From an uncultured Bacteroidales bacterium (GTDB lineage Bacteria > Bacteroidota > Bacteroidia > Bacteroidales > Paludibacteraceae): a DNA stretch of 64,000 bases. The stretch covers positions 87,509 to 151,508 of the forward strand of contig CAMJJT010000004.1 of assembly GCA_946406195.1 (NCBI GenBank). Reading direction: 5' to 3'. Below the pieces are notes generated by a model that saw only the letters and a program-made list of their open reading frames with translations, did not search any database and had not been told where the DNA came from. The translations under genes were made by a program, and so were the position numbers. Shown one piece after another: positions 1 to 8,880 of this stretch (position 1 is its first letter; each line of letters begins with the position of its first letter).

Positions 1-155
1 ACGCCGGTCATGACCTGAATCTAAGGAATCTCAAGCCATTTATTCAGGCATTCCCGTGGACAGCAGAAGTGTCCATCGGACATGCTATCATCTGCGATGC
101 CTTGTATTTGGGTATTCAAGAAACAATTCAGGAATATTTGGATTTACTGAAGTAA
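1..155 (+). CDS. pdxJ: Pyridoxine 5'-phosphate synthase, C-terminal part
   Basis: Only the last 51 residues are inside the window; the reading frame starts at base 3 and stops at 153-155. The segment [10 protein letters not shown] followed by [16 protein letters not shown] is the characteristic C-terminal part of PdxJ, the TIM-barrel enzyme that condenses 1-deoxy-xylulose 5-phosphate with 3-amino-2-oxopropyl phosphate to make pyridoxine 5'-phosphate in DXP-dependent vitamin B6 synthesis. Finding it directly before an exbB-exbD-tonB module matches gene order known in Bacteroides relatives. The call rests on recognising the family tail; the start lies outside the window. Confidence 0.9.
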   Translation, partial: AGHDLNLRNLKPFIQAFPWTAEVSIGHAIICDALYLGIQETIQEYLDLLK

Positions 156-162
156 ATCGATA

Positions 163-197
163 ATTCTTATCTCGCTTTGCTCGAACGATTATTTTCG
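163..197 (+). repeat. Interspersed hairpin repeat R1, copy a
   Basis: This stretch begins ATTCTTATCTCG and ends CGAACGATTATTTTCG around a short variable core. The same flanks occur at 44000-44039 (same strand) and, shortened, at 25172-25202 (opposite strand, inside a gene). In the other copies the core is a small hairpin. It lies just after the pdxJ stop. Confidence 0.6.
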
Positions 198-215
198 AAA
201 AGCGAAAATCTTGAT

Positions 216-236
216 AATTGAAAATTGAAAATTGAA
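216..236 (+). repeat. 7-bp tandem spacer before exbB
   Basis: Three exact units of AATTGAA sit directly upstream of the exbB start. It belongs to the class of short degenerate tandem repeats that fill many gene spacers in this window. Confidence 0.7.
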
Positions 237-244
237 AGATTTAT

Positions 245-934
245 ATGCTTTTACAAATTGACACGGTTGCCGCTATTCAGGAAGAGTTAGCAACCATCGA
301 AGAAACAACACAGTCCATCAACCTTTGGGAAATGGCGCAGTACGGAGGTTGGATCATGATTATTCTGGCTATCCTTCTTGCCGGCGCTTGTTATATCTTC
401 ATTGAGCGCCTGGTGGTGATCAAACAAGCCACTCGCGAAGATAAATCGTTCATGGATCGTATCCGCGATTATATCCATGAGGGTAAGATTGATTCGGCGC
501 TTAATCTCTGTCATCAGACAGACACTCCTTCCGCGCACATGATTGAGAAAGGAATCACGCGTATCGGTCGTCCGATGCAGGATGTGCAGGTGGCGGTGGA
601 GAACGTCGGCAATATTGAAGTAGGACGTTTGGAGAAAGGTCTCGTAGTGCTGGCTACCGTAGCCGGAGGTGCTCCGATGTTGGGTTTCTTGGGCACAGTG
701 CTCGGTATGGTTCAGACGTTCTATAACATGGCACAGACTTCGGGTGGAGTGATTGAGATGAGTGCTCTCTCCACGGGTATGTACCAAGCTATGGTGACTA
801 CGATCGGTGGTCTGATTGTAGGTATCCTCGCTATGTTTGCATACAACTACCTCGTGGCGCTCATTGATCGCGTGGTTAGAATGCTTGAGAGCCGTACGAT
901 GGAATTCATGGATCTTCTTAACGAACCGGCGTAA
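245..934 (+). CDS. exbB: MotA/TolQ/ExbB proton channel family protein
   Basis: A 229-residue inner-membrane protein of the ExbB/TolQ type. Three hydrophobic spans are visible at about 35-55, 135-158 and 180-205; the second contains GFLGTVLGM, a hallmark of the family. With ExbD it forms the proton channel that uses the proton-motive force to energise TonB, which powers TonB-dependent outer-membrane receptors. The exbD and tonB genes follow on the same strand, so it is very likely the first gene of that operon. The start ATG follows an AT-rich tandem spacer with no clear Shine-Dalgarno sequence, as is usual in Bacteroidota. TolQ is the alternative name, but no tolB/pal genes are near. Confidence 0.93.
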   Translation: MLLQIDTVAAIQEELATIEETTQSINLWEMAQYGGWIMIILAILLAGACYIFIERLVVIKQATREDKSFMDRIRDYIHEGKIDSALNLCHQTDTPSAHMIEKGITRIGRPMQDVQVAVENVGNIEVGRLEKGLVVLATVAGGAPMLGFLGTVLGMVQTFYNMAQTSGGVIEMSALSTGMYQAMVTTIGGLIVGILAMFAYNYLVALIDRVVRMLESRTMEFMDLLNEPA

Positions 935-940
935 ACGAAA

Positions 941-1078
941 TTGACGATTTGACGATTGACGAGGTACGATTGATTGTTCAATTGAGAATAATTGACGATT
1001 GTCCGCCGCGTAAATCGTAAATAAAAATAAATCGTCAATAAATCGTAAATCTGTAAATAATAAATCTTTAAATTATAT
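941..1078 (+). repeat. Degenerate tandem spacer between exbB and exbD
   Basis: About 140 bp made almost only of variants of TTGACGAT and AATCGTAAAT at roughly 8-11 bp spacing, ending at the exbD start codon. No hidden gene or promoter consensus is visible in it. The same AATCGTAAAT-type unit recurs before leuS. Confidence 0.65.
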
Positions 1079-1080
1079 TT

Positions 1081-1491
1081 ATGTCGTTAAAGAAACGAAA
1101 TAGGGTAGAAGCGACTTTTGCGATGAGTTCGATGACCGACTTGGTGTTCCTCTTACTCCTTTTCTTCGTCATGGCCTCCACGCTCTCTTCTCCCAATGAT
1201 ATAAAGATCAACTTGCCGCAATCGCGTGCGCAGCAGGTGACACGACCGCAGGTGGCGAAAGTGTCTATCGATAACCTCGGCAATTATTTCGTAGCAATAG
1301 GAAAGGATAAACCTGTGCCGGTTGATCCGGAGAATCTGGAGGGTTATCTGAGTCGTGTGCAGGCTTCGGATAGCACGATGTATATTGCGCTTCATGCGGA
1401 TGAGGACGTGGCATATAAAGAGGTGGTACGCGTGCTTGACATTGCTAACGAACATAAAATGAAACTTGTAGTCGCTACTAAACGGCAATGA
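1081..1491 (+). CDS. exbD: Biopolymer transport protein ExbD/TolR family
   Basis: A 136-residue protein with a short cytoplasmic start, a single membrane span at about 18-38 and a periplasmic domain, the standard ExbD plan. The span carries the family's proton-carrying aspartate in SSMTDLVFLL. It partners ExbB and TonB in energising outer-membrane transport. Its last codons overlap the start of the tonB-like gene by four bases (ATGA), which implies translational coupling and one transcript. Confidence 0.92.
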   Translation: MSLKKRNRVEATFAMSSMTDLVFLLLLFFVMASTLSSPNDIKINLPQSRAQQVTRPQVAKVSIDNLGNYFVAIGKDKPVPVDPENLEGYLSRVQASDSTMYIALHADEDVAYKEVVRVLDIANEHKMKLVVATKRQ

Positions 1492-2300
1492 CGCAGAAGA
1501 CAAAGCGACATATAATTGCTTCAGTAGGAACATTTCTTTTTATGCTCCTGCTGTTCCTTTTATTGTGGTTCGTTTATCTGTACGCTGCGGTCCCTGAGCA
1601 GGAAGAAGGTGTAGAGGTAGCGTTTGGTGAAGTGGAAGAAGCAGGTGGATACATGGCGGAGCAATCGGAAGCGATGCCTTTGCCGGCTCCGGAGCCATCA
1701 GCCCCATCGTCTGCTGCGGCTCCTTCGAATAACGACCTGATGACTCAGGAGGACGAAGCCACTTTAGCGCTGCGTCGCGAACAAGAGAAGAAAGAGCGTG
1801 AGCGTAAGCAAGCGGAAGCGGCGGAACGTCAGCGTCAGCGCGAAGAGCAGGCGCGATTAGAGGCGGAGCGCAAGGCACGTGAGGCCGCCGAAGCAGAGAA
1901 AAAGGCGAAAGAGGCAGAAGCGATAGCGAAAGCTAATCAGTTCGGTTCGCTCTTCGGTAACACAGGAAACACGGAAGGCTCCGGCGACAGTCAAGGTAAC
2001 GGGCAGAAAGGTAATCCTGTGGGACACGGATCGGTGGGTGGTAACACATGGAGTCTCTCCGGACGAGGAATCAAAGGAACACTCCCTGCTCCTTCCAATA
2101 ACTTCAAGCAGGAAGGAAAAGTGGTTATACAGATACGTGTGAACGCTGCAGGAAATGTAGTGAACGCTACTATCACCGGCGGAGACGTGTCGGATAAACA
2201 AACCCAACAACTCGCTCTTGAAGCGGCTCGCAAGGCGAAGTTCACGGAGGGCGAACATGATCAGATCGGAACAATCACCTATATATTTAAGTTAAATTAG
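1488..2300 (+). CDS. Energy transducer TonB-type protein
   Basis: A 270-residue protein with an N-terminal membrane anchor (about residues 9-31), a Pro/Ala-rich part (about 55-85), a long charged Arg/Lys/Glu/Ala helix likely to be a coiled coil (about 100-150), a Gly/Asn/Ser-rich hinge and a C-terminal TonB-like domain (about 195-270, ending in an ITYIFKLN strand). It would link ExbB/ExbD to TonB-dependent receptors. The four-base overlap with exbD supports the start. The middle resembles TolA-like helices, so a TolA role cannot be excluded, but the C-terminal domain looks like TonB. Confidence 0.85.
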   Translation: MTQKTKRHIIASVGTFLFMLLLFLLLWFVYLYAAVPEQEEGVEVAFGEVEEAGGYMAEQSEAMPLPAPEPSAPSSAAAPSNNDLMTQEDEATLALRREQEKKERERKQAEAAERQRQREEQARLEAERKAREAAEAEKKAKEAEAIAKANQFGSLFGNTGNTEGSGDSQGNGQKGNPVGHGSVGGNTWSLSGRGIKGTLPAPSNNFKQEGKVVIQIRVNAAGNVVNATITGGDVSDKQTQQLALEAARKAKFTEGEHDQIGTITYIFKLN

Positions 2301-2346
2301 GATTTAACATTTAAGATTTCAAATTTAAGATTTAGATTTTAGATTT
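2301..2346 (+). repeat. AT-rich tandem spacer
   Basis: Repeated variants of ATTTAAGATTT fill the whole gap between the tonB-like gene and the next start codon. Confidence 0.6.
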
Positions 2347-2874
2347 ATGAATTATCTGTTTTTAGACAATGGTTTCGAAGAAATCGAAGCAATCACAACG
2401 ATTGATTTGTTACGTCGCGCGGGAATCGCGTTGACTACGGTTTCCATCACGGGTAATCCGATGGTGCTTGGTGCGCATAATATCGCCGTTGAAGCGGATG
2501 GTGTGATCGAGCGCATTGACTTCTCGGACGCGGAGATGCTCATTCTTCCGGGCGGACAAACCAAACTCGGTGAGTGTTCTGCACTGTGCGAACTGTTAGT
2601 GGAACATAACAACGCCAACAAACTGATTGCCGCTATCTGTGCCGCTCCGATGGTTCTCGGAAAACTCGGTATTCTCAAGGGCAAACAGGCAACCTGTTAT
2701 CCGGGTTGTCAGGAACCGTTGGGTGAGAGTTACGTAGGCGGATTAGTGGTGGAATCAAAGAATGTGATCACCGCTAAAGGTCCGGGTCTGAGTGCCGATT
2801 TCGCGTTCTGCATCATTGAGCGACTCAAAGGTTCAGACGTAGCAGACGCCGTATATGACGCTGCACAATATTAA
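2347..2874 (+). CDS. DJ-1/PfpI (YajL-type) family protein
   Basis: A 175-residue protein of the DJ-1/ThiJ family. The nucleophile elbow AICAAPMVLG with its cysteine near residue 99 and the early glutamate in FEEIEA are both present, as in DJ-1 and YajL proteins. Members act as protein/nucleotide deglycases, glyoxalases or redox chaperones, and the exact activity cannot be read from sequence. It lies between the TonB module and the fumarate reductase operon on the same strand. Length matches the family's usual 170-190 residues. Confidence 0.88.
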   Translation: MNYLFLDNGFEEIEAITTIDLLRRAGIALTTVSITGNPMVLGAHNIAVEADGVIERIDFSDAEMLILPGGQTKLGECSALCELLVEHNNANKLIAAICAAPMVLGKLGILKGKQATCYPGCQEPLGESYVGGLVVESKNVITAKGPGLSADFAFCIIERLKGSDVADAVYDAAQY

Positions 2875-2916
2875 GAAGAAATAAAAAAAATTAATATCAT
2901 TAAACATTTATTTTCT

Positions 2917-3606
2917 ATGTGGTTAAAAGATTCATCTATCGGCCGTAAGTTTGTTATGGCTCTGAGTGGAGCAGCGTTGGTTTTCTTCCTGCTTTTCCAC
3001 GGGTGTATGAACCTTGCGCTGGTGTTCAGCGAAGAGGCGTACAACGCTATCTGCCGTTTCCTCGGCGCTAACTGGTACGCAGTGATCGGTTCTATGGGAA
3101 TCGCTTTCTTGGTGTTGGTACATTTCTGCTATGGTCTGTATTTGACCGTGCAGAACCGTGCAGCGCGTGGTAACGACCGTTACGCAGTAACGGACAAGAA
3201 GCAAGGTGTGACATGGGAGAGCGAGAACATGCTCGTGCTGGGTTTTATTATCCTGGGTTTCCTTTGCTTGCACCTCTACAATTTCTGGTACAAGATGCAG
3301 TTTGCAGAGTTGACCGGTATTGAAACCGGCGCTTTTGATCCGCAGAACGGAGCCGCTTATGTGAAAGCGCTGTTTACCGAGCCTGTTTGGGGTCAAGTGT
3401 ATTGCGTGTTGTATCTGTTGTGGTTCGTTGTACTGTGGTTGCACCTCAATCACGGTGTGGGTTCGGCTATGACCTCCATGGGATTGAATAACCTCAAATG
3501 GCAGAAACGCGTTGAGGTGATCAGCACGGTAATGGCAACCCTCGTTGTACTGCCGTTCGCTGTAGTAGTGCTTTATTATTTAGGCATGGGAATAGCTATG
3601 CTTTAA
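2917..3606 (+). CDS. frdC: Fumarate reductase/succinate dehydrogenase cytochrome b subunit
   Basis: A 229-residue membrane protein with about five hydrophobic helices (near 15-35, 50-75, 100-125, 165-185 and 205-228), several containing histidines that could bind haem. It is the b558-type anchor that ties FrdAB to the membrane and passes electrons from menaquinone to fumarate. The C-A-B gene order and the short gaps to frdA and frdB are those of Bacteroidales, where this complex makes succinate during fermentation. Confidence 0.93.
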   Translation: MWLKDSSIGRKFVMALSGAALVFFLLFHGCMNLALVFSEEAYNAICRFLGANWYAVIGSMGIAFLVLVHFCYGLYLTVQNRAARGNDRYAVTDKKQGVTWESENMLVLGFIILGFLCLHLYNFWYKMQFAELTGIETGAFDPQNGAAYVKALFTEPVWGQVYCVLYLLWFVVLWLHLNHGVGSAMTSMGLNNLKWQKRVEVISTVMATLVVLPFAVVVLYYLGMGIAML

Positions 3607-3640
3607 TTTGAAGATTTGAACATTCAAAGATTTGAAGATT
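3607..3640 (+). repeat. GAAGATTT-type tandem spacer before frdA
   Basis: The frdC-frdA gap consists of repeats of TTTGAAGATT and one inverted copy, directly abutting the frdA ATG. Confidence 0.55.
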
Positions 3641-5806
3641 ATGGCAAAGAAAGAAGAGATATTAGACGCTGCGAAGAAAGTAGCAGTAAAGGCAGCTGAG
3701 GCAGCGCTGGACGTTGCAGGCAAAGTGCTGGACAAAGCCGCAGAAGCTTTAGAGGAAGCCAAAGAAGCACCGAAAGCAGAAGAGGCAGCTCCGGCAGAGG
3801 CTCCTAAAGCAGAGACCAAACCGGCTGCTAAGAAAGAGGCAAAGGTGATCACCCCGAAGGACGCTAAGATCCCTGAAGGACCGCTGGAGCTCAAGTGGAC
3901 GAACTACAAGAACCACCAGAAACTGGTGAACCCTGCTAACAAACGTCGTCTGGACGTCATCGTAGTAGGTACCGGTCTGGCTGGTGCGAGTGCTGCGGCT
4001 TCGTTGGCAGAGATGGGCTTCAACGTGCTGAACTTCTGTATTCAGGACAGCCCGCGTCGTGCGCACTCGATTGCTGCACAGGGTGGTATCAACGCAGCGA
4101 AGAACTACCAGAACGATGGTGATAGCGTTTATCGTCTGTACTATGATACGATCAAAGGTGGTGACTACCGCGCTCGTGAGGCGAACGTCTATCGTCTGGC
4201 AGAGGTAAGTAATAATATCATCGACCAGTGCGTGGCACAGGGTGTTCCTTTCGCACGCGAATACGGCGGTCTGCTGGACAACCGTTCTTTCGGAGGCGCA
4301 CAGGTGAGCCGTACGTTCTACGCGAAAGGTCAGACCGGTCAGCAGTTACTGCTCGGCGCTTATAGCGCATTGAGCCGCCAGATCGGTAAGGGCAAAGTGA
4401 AGATGTACACCCGCTATGAGATGTTAGATATCGTGATGATTGCTGACGAGAACGGCGAGAAACGTGCGCGTGGTATCATCGCTCGTAACCTCGTTACCGG
4501 TCGCATCGAGCGCTTCTTCGCGCACGCTGTGGTGGTTGGTTCCGGTGGTTACGGAAACACGTTCTTCCTGAGCACGAACGCGATGGCAAGTAACGGTTCG
4601 GCAGCTATGCAGATGTATCGTCACGGCGCTTATTTCGCTAACCCCTGCTACGCACAGATCCACCCGACCTGTATTCCGAAACACGGCGATTTCCAGAGTA
4701 AGCTGACGCTGATGTCGGAGTCGCTGCGTAACGACGGACGTATCTGGGTTCCGAAGAAACTGGAGGACGCAAAACGTCTGCAAGCAGGCGAGATTAAGGG
4801 ACGTGATATCCCTGAAGAAGATCGCGATTACTACTTGGAGCGTCGCTATCCGGCGTTCGGTAACCTCGTTCCGCGTGACGTAGCTTCGCGTGCCGCTAAG
4901 GAGCGTTGCGACAAAGGATACGGAGTAAACAATACCGGTCTCGCGGTATTCCTAGACTTTAGCGACGCTATCCAGCGACTTGGAAAGGATGTAGTGGCTC
5001 AGAAATACGGTAATCTCTTCCAGATGTATGAGAAGATCGTGGATGAGAACCCGTACGAGAACCCGATGATGATCTTCCCGGCTATCCACTACACGATGGG
5101 TGGTATCTGGGTGGACTACGAGCTCCAAACTTCCGTTAAGGGTCTGTTCTGTATCGGTGAGGCGAACTTCTCCGACCACGGTGCCAACCGTTTGGGTGCT
5201 TCGGCGTTGATGCAAGGTTTGGCTGACGGTTACTTCGTACTGCCGTACACCATCCAGAATTATCTGAGTGACCAGATCGGCGTACCCCGAATGAGTACTG
5301 ATCTGCCAGAGTTTGCTGAAGCAGAGAAAGCGGTTCAGGACAAGATTGACAAACTGATGGCTATCCAAGGTAAGCGTTCGGTAGATTCGATTCATAAAGA
5401 GCTGGGTCTTATCATGTGGGACTTCGTAGGTATGGGTCGTACGGCTGAGGGCTTGAAGGAAGGTATCAAGAAGATCGATGCTATCAAGAAGGAGTTCTGG
5501 ACGAATGTTTATATCCCGGGTGAGGCAAACAGCCTGAATAACGAGTTGGAGAAAGCACTTCGTCTGGCAGACTTCATCGAAATCGGTCGTCTGATGGCAG
5601 TAGATGCTCTTCATCGTGAGGAGTCCTGCGGTGGTCACTTCCGCGAGGAATACCAGACGCCGGAAGGTGAGGCACTCCGCCAAGATGACAAGTTCAGCTA
5701 TGTAGGTTGTTGGAAATATACCGGCGAAGACAGCGAGCCTGAACTTATCAAGGAGCCGCTGGATTATGAGTTCACGGAACGTAAAACACGTAACTACAAG
5801 AATTAA
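3641..5806 (+). CDS. frdA: Fumarate reductase/succinate dehydrogenase flavoprotein subunit with unusual N-terminal extension
   Basis: A 721-residue catalytic subunit that reduces fumarate to succinate (or the reverse) with covalent FAD. The Rossmann motif [20 protein letters not shown], the [14 protein letters not shown] flavin region and [10 protein letters not shown] are typical. I take the ATG at 3641; an in-frame TTG at 3632 would add only three residues. Compared with the usual form, which begins near the [19 protein letters not shown] segment, the protein carries about 70 extra residues (roughly 2-70) rich in Ala, Lys and Glu, predicted helical then Pro/Ala-rich and disordered. The extension is in frame, with the same codon style as the rest. 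Stop and the frdB start are two bases apart. Confidence 0.95.
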   Translation: MAKKEEILDAAKKVAVKAAEAALDVAGKVLDKAAEALEEAKEAPKAEEAAPAEAPKAETKPAAKKEAKVITPKDAKIPEGPLELKWTNYKNHQKLVNPANKRRLDVIVVGTGLAGASAAASLAEMGFNVLNFCIQDSPRRAHSIAAQGGINAAKNYQNDGDSVYRLYYDTIKGGDYRAREANVYRLAEVSNNIIDQCVAQGVPFAREYGGLLDNRSFGGAQVSRTFYAKGQTGQQLLLGAYSALSRQIGKGKVKMYTRYEMLDIVMIADENGEKRARGIIARNLVTGRIERFFAHAVVVGSGGYGNTFFLSTNAMASNGSAAMQMYRHGAYFANPCYAQIHPTCIPKHGDFQSKLTLMSESLRNDGRIWVPKKLEDAKRLQAGEIKGRDIPEEDRDYYLERRYPAFGNLVPRDVASRAAKERCDKGYGVNNTGLAVFLDFSDAIQRLGKDVVAQKYGNLFQMYEKIVDENPYENPMMIFPAIHYTMGGIWVDYELQTSVKGLFCIGEANFSDHGANRLGASALMQGLADGYFVLPYTIQNYLSDQIGVPRMSTDLPEFAEAEKAVQDKIDKLMAIQGKRSVDSIHKELGLIMWDFVGMGRTAEGLKEGIKKIDAIKKEFWTNVYIPGEANSLNNELEKALRLADFIEIGRLMAVDALHREESCGGHFREEYQTPEGEALRQDDKFSYVGCWKYTGEDSEPELIKEPLDYEFTERKTRNYKN

Positions 5807-5808
5807 TT

Positions 5809-6564
5809 ATGGATCAGTATATTGATATTAAGGTTCGTGTTTGGAGACAAGCAGGACCTAAGGCACAAGGTCATTTTGAGACATACGACCTGAAGCATGT
5901 TTTCCAAGGCGCTTCGTTCTTGGAGATGATAGATATTCTCAACGAGCAACTTGTTGCTGAGCACAAAGACCCTGTAACGTACGATCACGACTGCCGTGAG
6001 GGTATCTGCGGTATGTGCTCGATGTACGTGAATGGTCACCCGCACGGACCAGACAGCGCGATTACCACTTGCCAGCTGCATATGCGTAAGTTCAAAGATG
6101 GTGAGACGATTACCGTTGAACCGTGGCGTAGCCGTGCGTTCCCTGTGATTAAGGACCTTATGGTTGATCGCGGTGCGTACGACAAGATCATGCAGGCAGG
6201 CGGATTCGTGAGCGTTAACACCGGCGGTGTACCTGACGCGAACGCTATACCTATTCCGAAGCCGGTAGCAGACGAAGCCATGGACGCAGCAAGTTGTATC
6301 GGTTGCGGTGCGTGTGCGGCAGCTTGTAAAAACGGTTCGGCAATGCTCTTCGTCGCTGCTAAGGTTAGCCAGTTGGCTCTTCTGCCGCAAGGTAAGATCG
6401 AGGCTGCAGCTCGTGCAAAAGCGATGGTAGCTAAGATGGATGAGCTTGGTTTCGGTAACTGTACGAACACCGGCGCTTGTGCCGCTGAGTGTCCGAAGAG
6501 TGTGAGCCTTGCGAACATCGCACGTCTCAACCGTGAGTTCCTTGCTGCAAAGTTCAAGGATTAA
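5809..6564 (+). CDS. frdB: Fumarate reductase/succinate dehydrogenase iron-sulfur subunit
   Basis: A 251-residue electron-transfer subunit. The [2Fe-2S] ligands are in CREGICGMC (near 64-72), and the two C-terminal cluster motifs are [11 protein letters not shown] and [12 protein letters not shown]. It hands electrons between the FrdA flavin and the FrdC quinone/haem site on the inner face of the membrane. The start is two bases after frdA, and strong hairpins right after its stop end the operon. Confidence 0.95.
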   Translation: MDQYIDIKVRVWRQAGPKAQGHFETYDLKHVFQGASFLEMIDILNEQLVAEHKDPVTYDHDCREGICGMCSMYVNGHPHGPDSAITTCQLHMRKFKDGETITVEPWRSRAFPVIKDLMVDRGAYDKIMQAGGFVSVNTGGVPDANAIPIPKPVADEAMDAASCIGCGACAAACKNGSAMLFVAAKVSQLALLPQGKIEAAARAKAMVAKMDELGFGNCTNTGACAAECPKSVSLANIARLNREFLAAKFKD

Positions 6565-6570
6565 TATGGT

Positions 6571-6628
6571 ATCAGCCAAGCTTGGCTGATAAATATAAAA
6601 ATGGCGGCTCAATGGAGTCGCCATTTTT
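6571..6628 (+). terminator. Bidirectional terminator between frdB and the pectate lyase gene
   Basis: Two structures lie in tandem: a perfect 20-bp palindrome at 6571-6590, and a hairpin with arms 6597-6606 (AAAAATGGCG) and 6619-6628 (CGCCATTTTT), extended inward by CTC/GAG pairs. The A- and T-runs on either side suit termination from both strands of this convergent gene pair. Confidence 0.85.
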
Positions 6629-6662
6629 GATGTATGTATGATTTGATGTATGCGAGGAATCT

Positions 6663-8309
6663 TTATTCTGTGCGCGTACCTATTATAGAATAAGTCTTTC
6701 CATCGCGGAGAATCAGGAACTGACCGTTGCGGAGCACCTTCGTACAGCGCATATCTTTCGTTCCTATATTCTCTATGCCAGTAGCGGAGCTGACGAGCTC
6801 GAAGCATACTTGGCTGATTTGCGTACCGGTGCTTGCTGAACGCTGGATGGTGAACGACTTAGCTTTCGCCGGAGCGGTTAGTTGAACTACTTCTTTCTCA
6901 GGACCGGAGATGTTGTACTTGGTGTTCGTTTCGTTGTTCCAATGATAGGCGACCGTGTTCTTGGTGTCAGCCCATCCTGGAATTGTTACATCGAAGGAGA
7001 CGGATTGAATAGTTGTCTCATATGCCGAGAAATCAAAGGAAATAAAGTCGTTGTTCGACCCAAGGTTTAAGTGTCCATTTTTCCAGCCGCTGGAGTTGTG
7101 CGTGAAGTTGGTAGTGATCACTATATTCTGAAACTCTGCCGGAATACCGCCATTTGCGGTCGTCGGCTCTTCGGCTAAACCCAAGTTAATGCAGCAATCT
7201 CCGCTCACCGGTCCGACAGGTCCAATAGGAGGCATGTCTCCTCCATCGCAGCTTGAGCTCACTTCTCCGCTCTCCGTTAGACTCAGCGTAGCGCCTGAGC
7301 CGCAGGAGGTGTTGGTTACATAGTTTTTTGCGGTAGCGGCGCTCAAAGCGTCGTAGCTGTAAGTAGGTGCGTTAACCGGAGTGGAAGAGCTGGCAGGTAA
7401 GTTGCCTGTGCAGTTGATGAACGTGCAGTAGTTGGTTGAGCCGCTAAAGGGATTCCAGATGTCTTTGGCAGTATTTGCTTTGCCGGCAAACGTACAGCTC
7501 TCGAAATAGCATTTTGCATTCTCGGGACCGACGTAGTAATCCGCAACGGAGGAGTTCCAGTAGCAGTTGAGAAAATGCAACTCGCAGTTTCGGCAACGGG
7601 TCATTCGCTGCTTGCAGCCCTGATCCCACCAGCAGAAAGCATAAGTGATGTTATAGGTTCCATCGGCTGGTTTCTGGCTCGAAGAGGAACCGATAAGGTT
7701 AGAGAATCGGTGGTCATCTGTCAGTTTCTTGCACGCGTCGTCGCTCAAGTCGCATTCACGTGCGCGAGGTGCTTTTAGGTAGCGGAAACGACACCAACTA
7801 ACCGTGATATTATCCGATAAACTTTTGATATCGAAGTTACCATCCATGCCATCTTGAAAATCGCAGTGGTCTACCCACGCATTAGTCACGTCTTCAAAGC
7901 ATAGATTATCATTACCATCTATATCATAAGCCCCCGGACCTACAAATGTCAGATTCCGGAGAATGAGGTTGTCAGTTCGTTTAAAAAATAATATTCCGGA
8001 CTCATTCTTGTTTTGTTTGTCACTAATCAATTTCACACCCGGCAGTGCCATGATTGTCAGGTTGGAAGCGTCCTGAATAGTAACCATGGAAGTGAACGTC
8101 AGATCTTGCGTAATAACCACCACTTTGTTGCTTTGTTTATTTATAGCAGAAGCGAGCTGACTGACATTATTAACTATTGTTACAGATGCATCCCCTCCTC
8201 CGGTGACGTTTGAACCGGCGTAGCCCCAAGAGGATGGAGCACAGTAGTTGAAAGCGGAAAGGCTTACTGTTATAGCGCACAGGGCGCTTAAAAGAAAGAG
8301 TCGTTTCAT
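6663..8309 (-). CDS. Secreted pectate lyase, polysaccharide lyase family 1 type
   Basis: About 548 residues beginning at the ATG at 8309, which gives a clean signal peptide (MKRLFLLSALCAITVSLSA). An upstream ATG at 8333 would spoil it and overlap ybeY. Residues about 30-310 form a right-handed beta-helix with pectate-lyase motifs such as NLILRNLTF, AWVDHCDFQDGMDGN and LKAPRAREC-type strands, and many Asn/Cys ladder residues. Such enzymes cleave polygalacturonate by beta-elimination. A Ser/Gly/Pro linker leads to a beta-rich second domain, and the tail (NGQFLILRDGKTYSI) resembles short C-terminal tails of secreted Bacteroidales proteins. Export by the T9SS encoded nearby is possible, but I cannot show a full sorting domain. 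Confidence 0.85.
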   Translation of the reverse strand: MKRLFLLSALCAITVSLSAFNYCAPSSWGYAGSNVTGGGDASVTIVNNVSQLASAINKQSNKVVVITQDLTFTSMVTIQDASNLTIMALPGVKLISDKQNKNESGILFFKRTDNLILRNLTFVGPGAYDIDGNDNLCFEDVTNAWVDHCDFQDGMDGNFDIKSLSDNITVSWCRFRYLKAPRARECDLSDDACKKLTDDHRFSNLIGSSSSQKPADGTYNITYAFCWWDQGCKQRMTRCRNCELHFLNCYWNSSVADYYVGPENAKCYFESCTFAGKANTAKDIWNPFSGSTNYCTFINCTGNLPASSSTPVNAPTYSYDALSAATAKNYVTNTSCGSGATLSLTESGEVSSSCDGGDMPPIGPVGPVSGDCCINLGLAEEPTTANGGIPAEFQNIVITTNFTHNSSGWKNGHLNLGSNNDFISFDFSAYETTIQSVSFDVTIPGWADTKNTVAYHWNNETNTKYNISGPEKEVVQLTAPAKAKSFTIQRSASTGTQISQVCFELVSSATGIENIGTKDMRCTKVLRNGQFLILRDGKTYSIIGTRTE

Positions 8310-8326
8310 ATGAAGTGTTGATTTAT

Positions 8327-8737
8327 TTACCATTTAGCAAGAGCTTTTTCTTCTTTTTCGGTCATCTGGACTTTTGTTTCCGGCGTTTTGTCGCCTTGCC
8401 CCGTTAGATGCAGTACACCATGGATGATGATTCGCAGTAACTCGTCCTCAAAACGGACTCCGACCATCTGAGCATTGGAGCGGACCGTGTCCAGAGAGAT
8501 GAAGATGTCTCCGTTGAGAGTTGAGGCGGTGGAATAGTCGAAAGTGATGACATCGGTGTAGTAGTCGTGGTTCAGGAACTCGCGGTTGAGCTCTAACTCC
8601 CGCTCGTCGGAGCAGAAGATATAGTTGATGTTTCCCACGGCGAAACCATAATCAGCGGCTACCGAGCGAATCCAACGAGTCACCTTGCGCTCATCGAGTG
8701 CAGGCATTTCTATACTATCCGCTATGAATGATACCAT
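8327..8737 (-). CDS. ybeY: rRNA maturation endoribonuclease YbeY
   Basis: A 136-residue metallo-RNase involved in 16S rRNA 3'-end maturation and ribosome quality control. The zinc motif appears as HGVLHLTGQGD: the first two histidines are kept, and the usual third histidine is replaced, as is common in Bacteroidota members. The middle segment VITFDYS with GDIFIS is typical. It is transcribed toward the pectate lyase gene with a gap of 17 bases. Confidence 0.92.
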   Translation of the reverse strand: MVSFIADSIEMPALDERKVTRWIRSVAADYGFAVGNINYIFCSDERELELNREFLNHDYYTDVITFDYSTASTLNGDIFISLDTVRSNAQMVGVRFEDELLRIIIHGVLHLTGQGDKTPETKVQMTEKEEKALAKW

Positions 8738-8773
8738 ATTTATCCTATAATTATTCCGAAAGTCCTCCGGTAA

Positions 8774-8806
8774 TAGCTAACTAATATCTAACTAATCTCT
8801 AACGTT
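8774..8806 (-). repeat. 11-bp tandem spacer upstream of ybeY
   Basis: Two near-identical 11-bp units (TAGCTAACTAA, TATCTAACTAA) and a third diverged one lie in the leader of ybeY, with no other recognisable signal. Confidence 0.6.
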
Positions 8807-8838
8807 TCACTCGGAAATGGCCTCTCTTTATTCCGTTG

Positions 8839-8862
8839 GTATTATATATAAATATATAATAC
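8839..8862 (-). terminator. AT-rich palindrome after the SpmAB-like gene
   Basis: A near-perfect inverted repeat with 11-bp arms GTATTATATAT and ATATATAATAC lies just past the 3' end of the membrane protein gene on the minus strand. It may work as a terminator or mRNA end hairpin; it has no GC-rich core, so this is tentative. Confidence 0.4.
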
Positions 8863-8880
8863 TGGCTGTTTTTACTTTTT

